The notes below the pieces were generated by a model. It made no database searches and was not told the DNA's origin. It worked only from the letters and a program-made list of their open reading frames with translations. From positions 2,354,550 to 2,418,549 of the forward strand of contig NZ_LT960614.1 in the NCBI RefSeq assembly GCF_900231165.1: a stretch of DNA of 64,000 bases, read 5' to 3'. The DNA is from Hartmannibacter diazotrophicus. Its GTDB lineage: Bacteria > Pseudomonadota > Alphaproteobacteria > Rhizobiales > Pleomorphomonadaceae. Both the position numbers and the translations under genes were made by a program. This document shows, in pieces, positions 27,568 through 34,682 of the stretch (the first letter of the stretch is position 1; each line of letters opens with the position of its first letter).

Positions 27568-28884
27568 TCAGCCGACAGGCTCGAAAGCCTTCGACCTCTC
27601 CCGTTCCAGGGCATAGGCCGGCACGGGCATGGCCCGGCCGCGCAGGTGCAAGTCGTCAAGCGCGCGCCACGTCCTGGAGCGATCCGTCAGGCATCCCGAG
27701 GCGTCCAGCAGGTCGCCGGAGAGCACGAGATCCATCTCCACCTTCCGCGTCATTTCCTCAAGCCGCTCCGCGACGTTGACGGCATCGCCGATGACCGTGA
27801 ATTCCAGTCGTCGCTCGCCGCCGAGGACGCCCACGAAGACCTCGCCAATGTGGGCGCCGATCCCGATGCCGACGGATTGGCGCCCTTCGCGGACGCGCTT
27901 CCTGTTCCAGGACTCCACCTCGGCCACCAGCGCGATGGCCGCCTTGACGGCCCGCTCCGCGTCGTCGGAACGCGGCTCGCCAGCCCCAAAGACGACCAGA
28001 ATGCCGTCGCCGACAAACTTGTCGATGATGCCGCCGTGGGCCGAAATGACCCGTTCCGCACGCATGCGGAACGAATTGAGCAGATTGGCCGTCTGGCCGG
28101 GATCGAGAGTTTCCGAAAGCGTCGTGAAGTTCCTGAGATCCGCGAAAAGCGCGACGACGCGCTGGCGCCGTCCATGCGGAAAGTCGGCCAGATCGGCCGT
28201 GCTGACGACATGCTCCAGTTCTGTCGGGACGAAGCGCTGCAGGGTGCTGCGTTCCCGGGCGGTGCGGATCGCATTCATCGTGGAGCGCCGCGCGCTGTAG
28301 GCGCCCGCGGCAAGGATAACGCCGGTCAGGAAGACGATCAGCACGCGCGTCGCATTCGCTCCGGTCGAGAAGAGATGACTGAAATTTGAGGCCGACGCCG
28401 GCATCGGAATGTCGTCGTTCGGCCACCACAGGAAGACGGCAAAGCTGACGACGAAAAGGACGGTCTGGTAGAAGACGATACCGCCGTGGGCCCGCAGGGC
28501 CGTCATCGCCAGAAACAGGAAGATCGCCCAGGACGGAACAAGAGCCGCCCTGTATCCGGCAGGCAGATGCTCGAACCAGGGCCCGAGGAACCCGATGCCG
28601 AAGAGGAAAACGGCGTCGGCCGTTGCGATGAGCCAAGGGACCCACCGGGCTTTCTGCCCCGCATAGACGACGCGCAGAACCGCAAGGCTGAACAGGAAGT
28701 TGAGGACCGCGACAGCGAAAACGGAATGACGTGTGGAGAGACCGCAAACGGTGAAGACGACCATCGCCACAAAGAAGACGAGGGCGACGATGACACGGAT
28801 GATCGCCGCCCGCTTTCCAGCCGCCAGGTCGATTGAGGCTAGAACCTCGTCGTCTTCATCCGTCCATGCCTGGGGCCGAGCCAT
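27568..28884 (-). CDS. Membrane-bound class III adenylate/guanylate cyclase
   Basis: 438 residues. About six hydrophobic segments fill residues 25-200, followed by a cyclase domain. The metal-binding Asp residues are in ALFADLRNFTTLSE and the KFVGDGILVVFG hairpin, and the transition-state Asn/Arg are in VIGDAVNVAERLEE, so it should be active. Probably makes cAMP in response to a membrane signal. It converges on nasS; a GAGGA Shine-Dalgarno lies before the ATG. Confidence 0.92.
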   Translation of the reverse strand: MARPQAWTDEDDEVLASIDLAAGKRAAIIRVIVALVFFVAMVVFTVCGLSTRHSVFAVAVLNFLFSLAVLRVVYAGQKARWVPWLIATADAVFLFGIGFLGPWFEHLPAGYRAALVPSWAIFLFLAMTALRAHGGIVFYQTVLFVVSFAVFLWWPNDDIPMPASASNFSHLFSTGANATRVLIVFLTGVILAAGAYSARRSTMNAIRTARERSTLQRFVPTELEHVVSTADLADFPHGRRQRVVALFADLRNFTTLSETLDPGQTANLLNSFRMRAERVISAHGGIIDKFVGDGILVVFGAGEPRSDDAERAVKAAIALVAEVESWNRKRVREGRQSVGIGIGAHIGEVFVGVLGGERRLEFTVIGDAVNVAERLEEMTRKVEMDLVLSGDLLDASGCLTDRSRTWRALDDLHLRGRAMPVPAYALERERSKAFEPVG

Positions 28885-28996
28885 GAAAGGTTCCTCATTC
28901 CTGTGACCGCAACAAGAGCCGCGACCCTATCGTAGATTGGGCGGCTGGCGGAGACTGCGCGACCGATCCAAATTCATCGGCGTCTTGCTGCTCATC

Positions 28997-29914
28997 TTAT
29001 GCGGCAGCCTCGATTCTGCCGAGCGTTTGTCGCAGACGCGGTGCGGCGAAGTCGAGGAAGCGACGCATCTTCAAGGGCATCTGGCCACGTGCCGTGTGGA
29101 CGAGTTGCACGGGCGCGCGATCCGGCTCGAAGTCTTCCAGAATGATCCGGAGTTTGCCATCCGCCACTGCGTCTGCGACCTGATAGTGCAGCAGGCGCGT
29201 GACACCGATGGCGCGGATCGCGGCCTCCGCCGCCGCCTCGGCCGTGGTCACCAAGAGACGGGGCTGGACCGGCACGTCGACGGGGGTCTTCGAGCCCGGC
29301 GCCCGGAGTTGCCAGACGGTTGAGGACAGGGGGCCTTCGAAGGCAACAAAGGGAAGGTGGCGCAGATCCTCGGGCGAGCGAGGTGTGCCGTGCGCGGCCA
29401 GCAGATCGGGGCTCGCGCAGATGACCAGCCGCATCCTCCCGACATTGGTCGCAACCATGGAACTGTCAGGAAGCCGGCCGATCCGCACGGCCATGTCGAT
29501 GTGGTCCTCGATGAGGTGGGCATTCCGGTCGGAGAATAGAAGCCGGACATTGATCTGCGGAAACTGAGTTAGGAAATCGGTGACGATGGGCAGGACATGC
29601 AGCCGCCCGAAAAGCACTGGCGCGGTGAGCACCAGTTCGCCCTTGGGCGCAACATATTCCCCGGCGGCCTCGCGCTCTGCGTCCTGGACCTGTTCGAGAA
29701 TGCGTCGGGAGGCCGCGACATAGGCGAGACCGGCATCGGTCAGGGTCAGTTTGCGAGTGCTGCGGATCAGCAGGCGGGTTCCGAGAAACGACTCAAGGTC
29801 GGAAATCTTGCGGCTGAGGGTCGGCACCGGGACGCCGAGAGAGCGACCGGCAGCGGAAAGGCTGCCCTTTTCCACCACGGTCAGCAACATCGACATGGCT
29901 TCCAGCCGGTCCAT
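28997..29914 (-). CDS. LysR-family regulator
   Basis: 305 residues. HTH with VPVPTLSRKISDLESFLGTRL (about residues 28-48) and a LysR effector domain of the CrgA/DhcR-like group. Divergent from the AhpD-like gene over a 122-base gap that contains a 15-bp palindrome, so it most likely regulates that gene pair. Confidence 0.88.
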   Translation of the reverse strand: MDRLEAMSMLLTVVEKGSLSAAGRSLGVPVPTLSRKISDLESFLGTRLLIRSTRKLTLTDAGLAYVAASRRILEQVQDAEREAAGEYVAPKGELVLTAPVLFGRLHVLPIVTDFLTQFPQINVRLLFSDRNAHLIEDHIDMAVRIGRLPDSSMVATNVGRMRLVICASPDLLAAHGTPRSPEDLRHLPFVAFEGPLSSTVWQLRAPGSKTPVDVPVQPRLLVTTAEAAAEAAIRAIGVTRLLHYQVADAVADGKLRIILEDFEPDRAPVQLVHTARGQMPLKMRRFLDFAAPRLRQTLGRIEAAA

Positions 29915-29921
29915 TTATATT

Positions 29922-29936
29922 TCCAATAATTGGAAG
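29922..29936. promoter_or_regulatory. 15-bp palindrome, probable LysR operator
   Basis: TTCCAATAATTGGAA is a perfect palindrome 7 bases before the LysR gene start, followed at 29943 by the half-site-like GTTCCAAA. Spacing and symmetry (T-N11-A type) suit a LysR recognition and activation site shared by the divergent genes. Confidence 0.65.
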
Positions 29937-30036
29937 AGTGAGTTCCAAAAATACACGATTATGCATAAAATTGAAAAGAGGCATTCTCCTCCTCGACCGA
30001 ACCAATCCCGGTTCGCTCTTCAAGAAGGAGTTTTCA

Positions 30037-30582
30037 ATGTCCCGTCTTTCCATTCCCTCCCGTGACGATGCACCCGAGGCCTCGAAGACCACGCTCGACG
30101 CAGTTCACAAGCAGCTTGGCACCGTGCCGAACCTGTTTCGCCTGATTGCCAACAGCCCCGCCGTGCTCTCCGGCTTCACCGGTTTTCAGGGCGCGCTGGC
30201 CAAGACCCTCGACGTCCGGACGCGCGAGCGCATCGCTCTTGCCGTTGCTCAGGTGAATGGCTGTGACTATTGCCTCTCGGCACACACCTACATCGGCCTC
30301 AACCTCGTCAAGATCAGCCCGGAGGAGATCGCGCTGAACCGTCGGGGCGCATCCGCCGACGCCAAGGCAAACGCCGCCGTGGGCTTTGCGGCCAAGGTCG
30401 CCCAGGAGCGCGGACATGTGGACGACGCGGATATCGCAGCCGTTCGTGCGGCCGGTTTCACCGATGCCCAGATCGTCGAGATCGTGGCGCTCGTCGCCGA
30501 AAACGTCTTCACCAACTTCCTCAACGAGGTCGCCAAGACCGACATTGATTTTCCGGTCGTGCTGACCCGCGAGGCTGCCTGA
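30037..30582 (+). CDS. AhpD/carboxymuconolactone decarboxylase-family peroxidase-like protein
   Basis: 181 residues from the ATG at 30037 with AAGGAG seven bases upstream. The CxxC pair Cys76/Cys79 and His83 (CDYCLSAHTY) is the AhpD redox centre, in the uncharacterised peroxidase-related subgroup. Likely removes peroxides or alkyl hydroperoxides in the cytoplasm. It is the first of two genes divergent from a LysR regulator, a common redox-stress layout. Confidence 0.9.
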   Translation: MSRLSIPSRDDAPEASKTTLDAVHKQLGTVPNLFRLIANSPAVLSGFTGFQGALAKTLDVRTRERIALAVAQVNGCDYCLSAHTYIGLNLVKISPEEIALNRRGASADAKANAAVGFAAKVAQERGHVDDADIAAVRAAGFTDAQIVEIVALVAENVFTNFLNEVAKTDIDFPVVLTREAA

Positions 30583-30641
30583 CCTTGCCTGGGCCGGGGC
30601 GTCGATCGCCTCGGCCCGCATCAACTGCAAAGGAAACGGCC

Positions 30642-31244
30642 ATGGCCTATGGTTTTCTCAAGATCGCAACGACACCGAGCGTTCGCGCGGTGCAGGCCGA
30701 AATGGGCGTTGACCGCGACTGGCAGAGTGCCGGAGCGGGGCGGGACTTCGACCGGTTCAGCGACAACGAGGCGGCCTTCATCGCCGAGCGAGACAGCTTC
30801 TACATGGCCACGGTCTCGGAGACGGGATGGCCCTATGTGCAGCATCGCGGCGGCCCGGCGGGTTTCCTCAAGGTCCTCGACGACCGCACCCTGGCCTTCG
30901 CCGATTACCGCGGCAATCGGCAGTATATCAGCACCGGCAACGTCGCCGCCAACGATCGGGCCTGCCTCTTCCTGATGGACTACGGCCGACGGGCGAGGCT
31001 GAAGATCTACACGCACGTCGAGGTGATCCGGCCGGAGGCGGACCCGCAGTTTGCCGAAAAGGTCGTCGACGTGGGCTACCGGGCGAAGGTCGAACGCATT
31101 TTCCGGCTGACGCTCGAAGCCTTCGACTGGAACTGCTCGCAGCACATCACACCGCGATTCTCCGAGGCTGAAGTGGTTGAGGCGGTCGCGCCGCTTCGCA
31201 CGCGCCTGTCCGAACTCGAAGCCGAGAACGCGGCCTTGCTGTAA
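30642..31244 (+). CDS. Pyridoxamine 5'-phosphate oxidase-family protein
   Basis: 200 residues from the ATG at 30642 with AAAGGAAA upstream. FMN-binding split-barrel fold: YMATVSETGWPYVQHRGGPAGFLKVLDD, followed by LAFADYRGNRQYISTGNV, a pattern of the general flavin reductase/PPOX group rather than PdxH. Probably co-transcribed with the AhpD-like gene 59 bases upstream. It is the last chromosomal gene; prophage begins just after its stop. Confidence 0.87.
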   Translation: MAYGFLKIATTPSVRAVQAEMGVDRDWQSAGAGRDFDRFSDNEAAFIAERDSFYMATVSETGWPYVQHRGGPAGFLKVLDDRTLAFADYRGNRQYISTGNVAANDRACLFLMDYGRRARLKIYTHVEVIRPEADPQFAEKVVDVGYRAKVERIFRLTLEAFDWNCSQHITPRFSEAEVVEAVAPLRTRLSELEAENAALL

Positions 31245-31266
31245 CGCGCAAGATCAGTTGGCAGAG

Positions 31267-31306
31267 GCCGGATTAAGCCGGATGAAGCTGGACGGGGCCG
31301 GATAAA
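31267..31306. repeat. Four phased 10-bp repeats at the prophage left end
   Basis: Units GCCGGATTAA, GCCGGATGAA, GCTGGACGGG and GCCGGATAAA follow each other without gaps, one per helical turn. Just inside lie GTGAAACAAGGG, TTTTGAGCCGGAAAA and CGAAACGGG, which recall MuA-binding half-sites, and a spaced pair GTGAATTGAC/GTGAATTGGC (31382 and 31413). Probably part of the transposase- or IHF-organised left end. Confidence 0.55.
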
Positions 31307-31426
31307 AGGCGGTGAAACAAGGGTTTTGAGCCGGAAAAGGCGACGGCGAAACGGGATTTGGCGCGCAGGGCTCATTTGGCAGTGAATTGACCACGCGCGG
31401 GCATCGCGCAAGGTGAATTGGCACAT

Positions 31427-31600
31427 CTAGCGGCGAGGCGGCGGCTTGCCAGGCGCGGCCTGGCGGGCGCGCTGTTCCCTGATCTCGTCTCTCGCGAGCG
31501 CCAGATAATAGACGATGAGCGGCAAGTCGATCTCTCTTGCCATGCTTTCGAGGCCGGCGATGCGCTTTTCGAGGTCATCGAGCCTGTCGCGCGCGTCCAT
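31427..31600 (-). CDS. Small coiled-coil protein next to the repressor
   Basis: 57 residues: MDARDRLDDLEKRIAGLES begins a leucine/isoleucine heptad helix, then IDLPLIVYYLALARDEIREQ and a basic Gln/Arg/Pro tail. Codon use and the amphipathic pattern look real. It lies 54 bases downstream of the repressor gene on the same strand, so it may be co-transcribed in the lysogen. Function unknown; a repressor-modulating or superinfection-immunity role is only a guess. Confidence 0.55.
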   Translation of the reverse strand: MDARDRLDDLEKRIAGLESMAREIDLPLIVYYLALARDEIREQRARQAAPGKPPPRR

Positions 31601-31654
31601 TCCCAGCCTTTCAACGATGCCTCGAACGCAATTTAAACCCAGACAAAGCCCCGA

Positions 31655-32338
31655 TCAGGCCAAAGCGCCGCCGTGCCAGACGACCTGGCCGAGGACGTGA
31701 ATTTGAAGGTCCATCGTATCCGCCAATTCCTCGTCGGGATAGGCCACCTTGTTCGGGTTGTCGGAGATCATGTGGATCGACCCATCCAAACGGCGCGCAA
31801 TCCGCTTGACGAGCAGGTCGCCATCGACGGATAGCGCAAAAATCTTTCCATGCAATGGCTTGGTAGCAGTTCTATCGATGATGAGAAGGTCGCCGTCGGC
31901 GATGGTCGGCTCCATCGATTCCCCGGATGCGTGAGCGACAATCAGGTTTCTCGGGTTTCTGCCGGTCACCGAGCGGACCCACTGCTCCGGCAACTGGATG
32001 CCTTCGCGAGCCGGAAAATCAGGCTCCGGAATTCCCTTTCCGGCCGAAAGCGCCATCACATAGTGCGGTAGCGTGACAATCGCCGGCTCGCTTGCGATGG
32101 GCGCCACCGGCCCGATTGGCGCGGCCTGGGCCTCCTTTCCAGTCACCAGCCAAGTTGGGTCGCAGCCAAGCTCTGACAGCAAAAGAAGATGTTCGGCATT
32201 GGGGACCACTAACCCGGATTCCTGATTTTGCAGTGTGCGAACAGTGATCCCAGTTTTGCCTGCCAAATCTGGACGCGACCACCCACGCGATTCGCGCCAT
32301 TGCCGGAGTCGGCTTCCCACTTCCAATCGATCAAGCAT
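31655..32338 (-). CDS. Phage repressor, XRE HTH plus S24 (LexA/CI-type) autopeptidase
   Basis: 227 residues. N-terminal HTH (residues 7-60, KTGITVRTLQNQESGL), then an S24 peptidase domain with Ser141 (SGESMEPT) and Lys178 (LLVKRI). An Ala99-Gly100 pair in LSAGKG fits the self-cleavage site. This predicts SOS/RecA-triggered induction, unlike the classical Mu repressor, which has no such domain. Divergent from the Ner-like gene over a palindromic operator region. Confidence 0.93.
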   Translation of the reverse strand: MLDRLEVGSRLRQWRESRGWSRPDLAGKTGITVRTLQNQESGLVVPNAEHLLLLSELGCDPTWLVTGKEAQAAPIGPVAPIASEPAIVTLPHYVMALSAGKGIPEPDFPAREGIQLPEQWVRSVTGRNPRNLIVAHASGESMEPTIADGDLLIIDRTATKPLHGKIFALSVDGDLLVKRIARRLDGSIHMISDNPNKVAYPDEELADTMDLQIHVLGQVVWHGGALA

Positions 32339-32454
32339 GGGAAAGACGGATCCTTGTCTTCCATCTTTCGGTCTCTTCCATCATCGGAATAAGATAAATC
32401 TTTCCAATGATGTAACAGAAAAATGTCTGCATATTAGAGACAGCGAAAGTGTGA

Positions 32455-32490
32455 AGACCAAAAAATGCGTTGACCGACATATTTTGGTCT
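32455..32490. promoter_or_regulatory. Early operator region between repressor and Ner-like gene
   Basis: AGACCAAAA (32455-32463) and TTTTGGTCT (32482-32490) are exact inverted copies 18 bases apart. The sequence between contains TTGACC, a possible -35. Nearby are a second inverted pair TGTCT/AGACA (32424-32428, 32438-32442) and TTCCATCATCGGAA (32378-32391). These are candidate repressor and Ner sites in the 167-base divergent gap. Confidence 0.6.
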
Positions 32491-32505
32491 GTCAATTTGC
32501 TTGTC

Positions 32506-32838
32506 ATGTCGAACCTACCCAAAACCTCTGACATCCCAAAAAGACCCGCCGAGCGGCGGGTGTGGATCCTCTTTCAGCTCAGGCTCAAGGGGGAGTCATT
32601 CACCTCCCTTGCGCGCAAGATCGGCTGCAGCCAGCAGGCCGTCACCCAGGTTTCCGGCGGAAAACCGTCATTCGAGATCGAAAAGGCGATCGCGAAGGAA
32701 CTCGGCGTCCCGCACGCGGACCTTTTTCCCGAACACTTCGACAGTGCCGGCGAGCGCATTCCGCTTTTACGTACAAGCCAACGGAAGCGTAGCGAAATCG
32801 CGAAATCGCGCAATGTCGATTTTGGCGAGGCATGCTGA
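32506..32838 (+). CDS. ner: Ner-like early regulator (helix-turn-helix)
   Basis: 110 residues from the ATG at 32506. The core RRVWILFQLRLKGESFTSLARK followed by IGCSQQAVTQVSGGKPSFEIEKAIAKELGV matches Mu Ner/Nlp proteins: an HTH that reads the early promoter and shuts down repressor and early transcription. No clear Shine-Dalgarno precedes the start. The C-terminal 30 residues (RTSQRKRSEIAKSRN) are an extra basic tail absent from Mu Ner. Confidence 0.8.
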   Translation: MSNLPKTSDIPKRPAERRVWILFQLRLKGESFTSLARKIGCSQQAVTQVSGGKPSFEIEKAIAKELGVPHADLFPEHFDSAGERIPLLRTSQRKRSEIAKSRNVDFGEAC

Positions 32839-33113
32839 CAATGGCACAATCTGGCGTATCCAAAGAACCAAACTGTCATATCAGCCAAGCGGAAGAGGCC
32901 AAAAATGGCCTGCCCGGCAAACCGGACGATCTCGGTTCCTTCATCACCAACGATCTCTGCTTCGGCTTCCGGCGCGATGCCGAAGGGCGCTGGAGCGTCA
33001 ACCTGGCCGTCTCCGAGACAGGCCTGATCGCTGCCCTGATCGCCGCGATCCTCTTCGGTGGCGGCTTCTTCTGGCATGTCCTCGGACCATCGCTCGGAGG
33101 GCTCTTCCAGTGA
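32832..33113 (+). CDS. Small phage membrane protein
   Basis: 93 residues, overlapping the Ner-like gene by 7 bases. Soluble, charged first half (LGSFITNDLCFGFRRDAEGRWSVN) and one transmembrane segment near the end (GLIAALIAAILFGGGFFWHVLG). Unknown function, first of three consecutive small membrane proteins. An in-frame ATG at 32841 is an alternative start. Confidence 0.6.
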   Translation: MLTMAQSGVSKEPNCHISQAEEAKNGLPGKPDDLGSFITNDLCFGFRRDAEGRWSVNLAVSETGLIAALIAAILFGGGFFWHVLGPSLGGLFQ

Positions 33114-33235
33114 CCTTCCGCCAGTTCCTCGAGAACGCCGCCGCCATGGCGGCTGTCGCGGCCTTCACCGGCGCCGCCCTCTGGTGGGCGGACCTTGCCG
33201 GCCTTGCCGTAGCGGCCTGGAGGATCAGCCAGTGA
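33110..33235 (+). CDS. Very small membrane protein
   Basis: 41 residues, GTG start overlapping the previous stop (GTGA). One hydrophobic helix (AAAMAAVAAFTGAALWWADLA). Unknown function; its four-base overlaps with both neighbours support it as a real gene. Confidence 0.55.
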   Translation: MTFRQFLENAAAMAAVAAFTGAALWWADLAGLAVAAWRISQ

Positions 33236-33360
33236 GCGCACCGGACCCGAACAACCCGGACGATCCGGGCATCGCCTTCACCCTGATCATGGCCGCGGTT
33301 CTCTGCGGCCTCGGCTGCCTTGCCCTTGGCATCGCGAAGCTTCTGCAGGTGCTGCAATGA
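33232..33360 (+). CDS. Very small membrane protein
   Basis: 42 residues, GTG start in GTGA overlap with the previous gene. A hydrophilic Pro/Asn/Asp start (APDPNNPDDPG) then one transmembrane helix (AFTLIMAAVLCGLGCLALGI). Unknown function; overlaps the next gene by ATGA. Confidence 0.55.
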   Translation: MSAPDPNNPDDPGIAFTLIMAAVLCGLGCLALGIAKLLQVLQ

Positions 33361-33797
33361 CGTCCTATTCCGCCATTCCTTTCCGGCGCGCGGGTGGCGC
33401 TGTCCGCCGCGCAATCGGCCAGGGCCTCCTGTGGTTCACCGAGCCGGTGACCCACGAGCGGCTGGAGCGCGAGATCGCGGAGACGGCACGCGTCAGATGC
33501 TCGGTCGACGAGATCATGGGGCGGTTGCAAACGGGGCTCTCCGATGTCGGGACGCCGGCCGAGCCATCCAAGTGGGTGAAGGCGCCGCCAGAAGGGTGGG
33601 CCTGCACGGCCACGGACGTTGAGACCCCTGCAGAGATGTCGCGCGTTGAGGAGATTTCCCATGCCGTTGTCCGCTTCGTCATCGCGGCCAACGTCCGCGA
33701 CGCGCGGCGACGCGCGAGGCTGGCACTCCACCACCTGGACGTTCCCGAGGCGATCTCGGCCCCTATCATCGCCCGCTGCATCTACCGCAACGACTAG
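33357..33797 (+). CDS. Phage early protein of unknown function
   Basis: 146 residues, ATGA overlap with the preceding gene. Basic N-terminus, a central region with WVKAPPEGWACTATDVET, and a helical C-terminal half (ISHAVVRFVIAANVRDARRRARLALHHL). No recognised domain. Last gene of the first early operon; the next feature is an opposing gene. Confidence 0.6.
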   Translation: MTSYSAIPFRRAGGAVRRAIGQGLLWFTEPVTHERLEREIAETARVRCSVDEIMGRLQTGLSDVGTPAEPSKWVKAPPEGWACTATDVETPAEMSRVEEISHAVVRFVIAANVRDARRRARLALHHLDVPEAISAPIIARCIYRND

Positions 33798-34051
33798 GCC
33801 GGATCGGCATCATGACCAACGCGCGCCCTTTCAGCCTCGATGCGGAGATCATTGGCAAAACGGACCAGTTCGCCCTTTGCCTTCTCCAAGGCGTCATCGA
33901 AGCCAGAATTCGACAACACCACAAATACGAGGGTGAATTCGTTCCACTCGCCATCATTGCAATCAAAGGTCACGCGATAGCTGGCCGCCTCTGGGAACTC
34001 CCGAGAGCCGGAATTTCCAACAAGTTCAATCTTCGAGGCAATCGCTTTCAT
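33794..34051 (-). CDS. Small protein on the opposite strand within the early region
   Basis: 85 residues from the ATG at 34051, which has GGGAG about 8 bases upstream on the minus strand. The protein looks genuine: MKAIASKIELVGNSGSREF, then a beta-rich YRVTFDCNDGEWNEFTLVFVV and a helical end. Unknown function. It converges on the early operon, ending four bases into the last early gene, and so would make antisense RNA against that gene if read through. A plus-strand frame over the same bases has poor protein character. Confidence 0.65.
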   Translation of the reverse strand: MKAIASKIELVGNSGSREFPEAASYRVTFDCNDGEWNEFTLVFVVLSNSGFDDALEKAKGELVRFANDLRIEAERARVGHDADPA

Positions 34052-34177
34052 TTGCTTTCTCCCGACTCGGTTGTTCGCGCTGCGAGTGTAGGGGAAACGC
34101 GTCACCTGCGCAGTGGTGAGGCAGCGGGGCTACCCGCGACGTGGGGCCCGAGGCATCGGGCTCGTTCCTCCACCTTG

Positions 34178-34206
34178 CCGGGCGGGTTCGCCCGCCCGGT
34201 CTTTTC
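34178..34206 (+). terminator. UUCG-loop intrinsic terminator before the transposition operon
   Basis: CCGGGCGGG-TTCG-CCCGCCCGG (34178-34199), a perfect 9-bp stem with the very stable UUCG tetraloop, followed by TCTTTTC. It ends 45 bases before the start of the next gene, so readthrough from the early promoter into the transposase genes is probably limited or regulated. Confidence 0.8.
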
Positions 34207-34250
34207 GGTGGCGGCGCCCAAAAGAACAAACCTTTTCGAGGATAGCTCCC

Positions 34251-34682
34251 ATGTCATCCGATCATCGGCAGACATCGCTTTTTGACGCCTTCGAGGCCTC
34301 GGACCCGGCCGACAATCCGGCGGACGGCAGCCTCGATGTTGCCGCCGAACTCTGCGGCACCCTTGCGGCAGCGATCAAGGTCTGCCCGTTCTCCCGGGCC
34401 GAAATCGCCGCGCGGATGAGCGACCTCACGGGCAAGCCGATCTCCGAGGACATGCTCAACCAGTGGACGGCGAAGAGCGCGGCGGCCTGGCGCTTTCCCT
34501 TCGAATTCGCCCCGGCCTTCGAGGTCGCGACCGGCACGCAGTGCCTGCAGCTTCTGATGGCGCGCAAGCGCGGCACCGTCGTGATGACGAAAAAGGAAAG
34601 CCGCGACGCGGAGATCGGCCGGACCCAAAGGGAATTGCGGGAGATGCAGAAGCGGCTGCGCGCCCTGATGGGTGCCCGCTGA
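34251..34682 (+). CDS. HTH/coiled-coil protein preceding the transposase
   Basis: 143 residues. Central region resembles an HTH (SRAEIAARMSDLTGKPISED) followed by LNQWTAKSAAAWRFPFEF, and a C-terminal coiled coil (ESRDAEIGRTQRELREMQKRL). Its TGA overlaps the transposase ATG by one base, suggesting coupled synthesis. Such genes stand before the transposase in several alphaproteobacterial Mu-like phages; the role is unknown, possibly DNA binding with the transpososome. Confidence 0.65.
   Translation: MSSDHRQTSLFDAFEASDPADNPADGSLDVAAELCGTLAAAIKVCPFSRAEIAARMSDLTGKPISEDMLNQWTAKSAAAWRFPFEFAPAFEVATGTQCLQLLMARKRGTVVMTKKESRDAEIGRTQRELREMQKRLRALMGAR

Noticed and set aside
31245-31430. An exact attL/TG end of the prophage
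   Set aside because: Several TG dinucleotides fit; the right end and target duplication are outside the window, so no base can be fixed.
32470-32498. A TTGACC(-35)/CAATTT(-10) promoter for the Ner-like gene
   Set aside because: The -10 match is too poor and would give a leaderless message; only the inverted repeat is reported.
33812-34285. A 157-codon plus-strand frame in the early region
   Set aside because: It runs through the UUCG terminator and is antisense to a more protein-like minus-strand gene with a Shine-Dalgarno.
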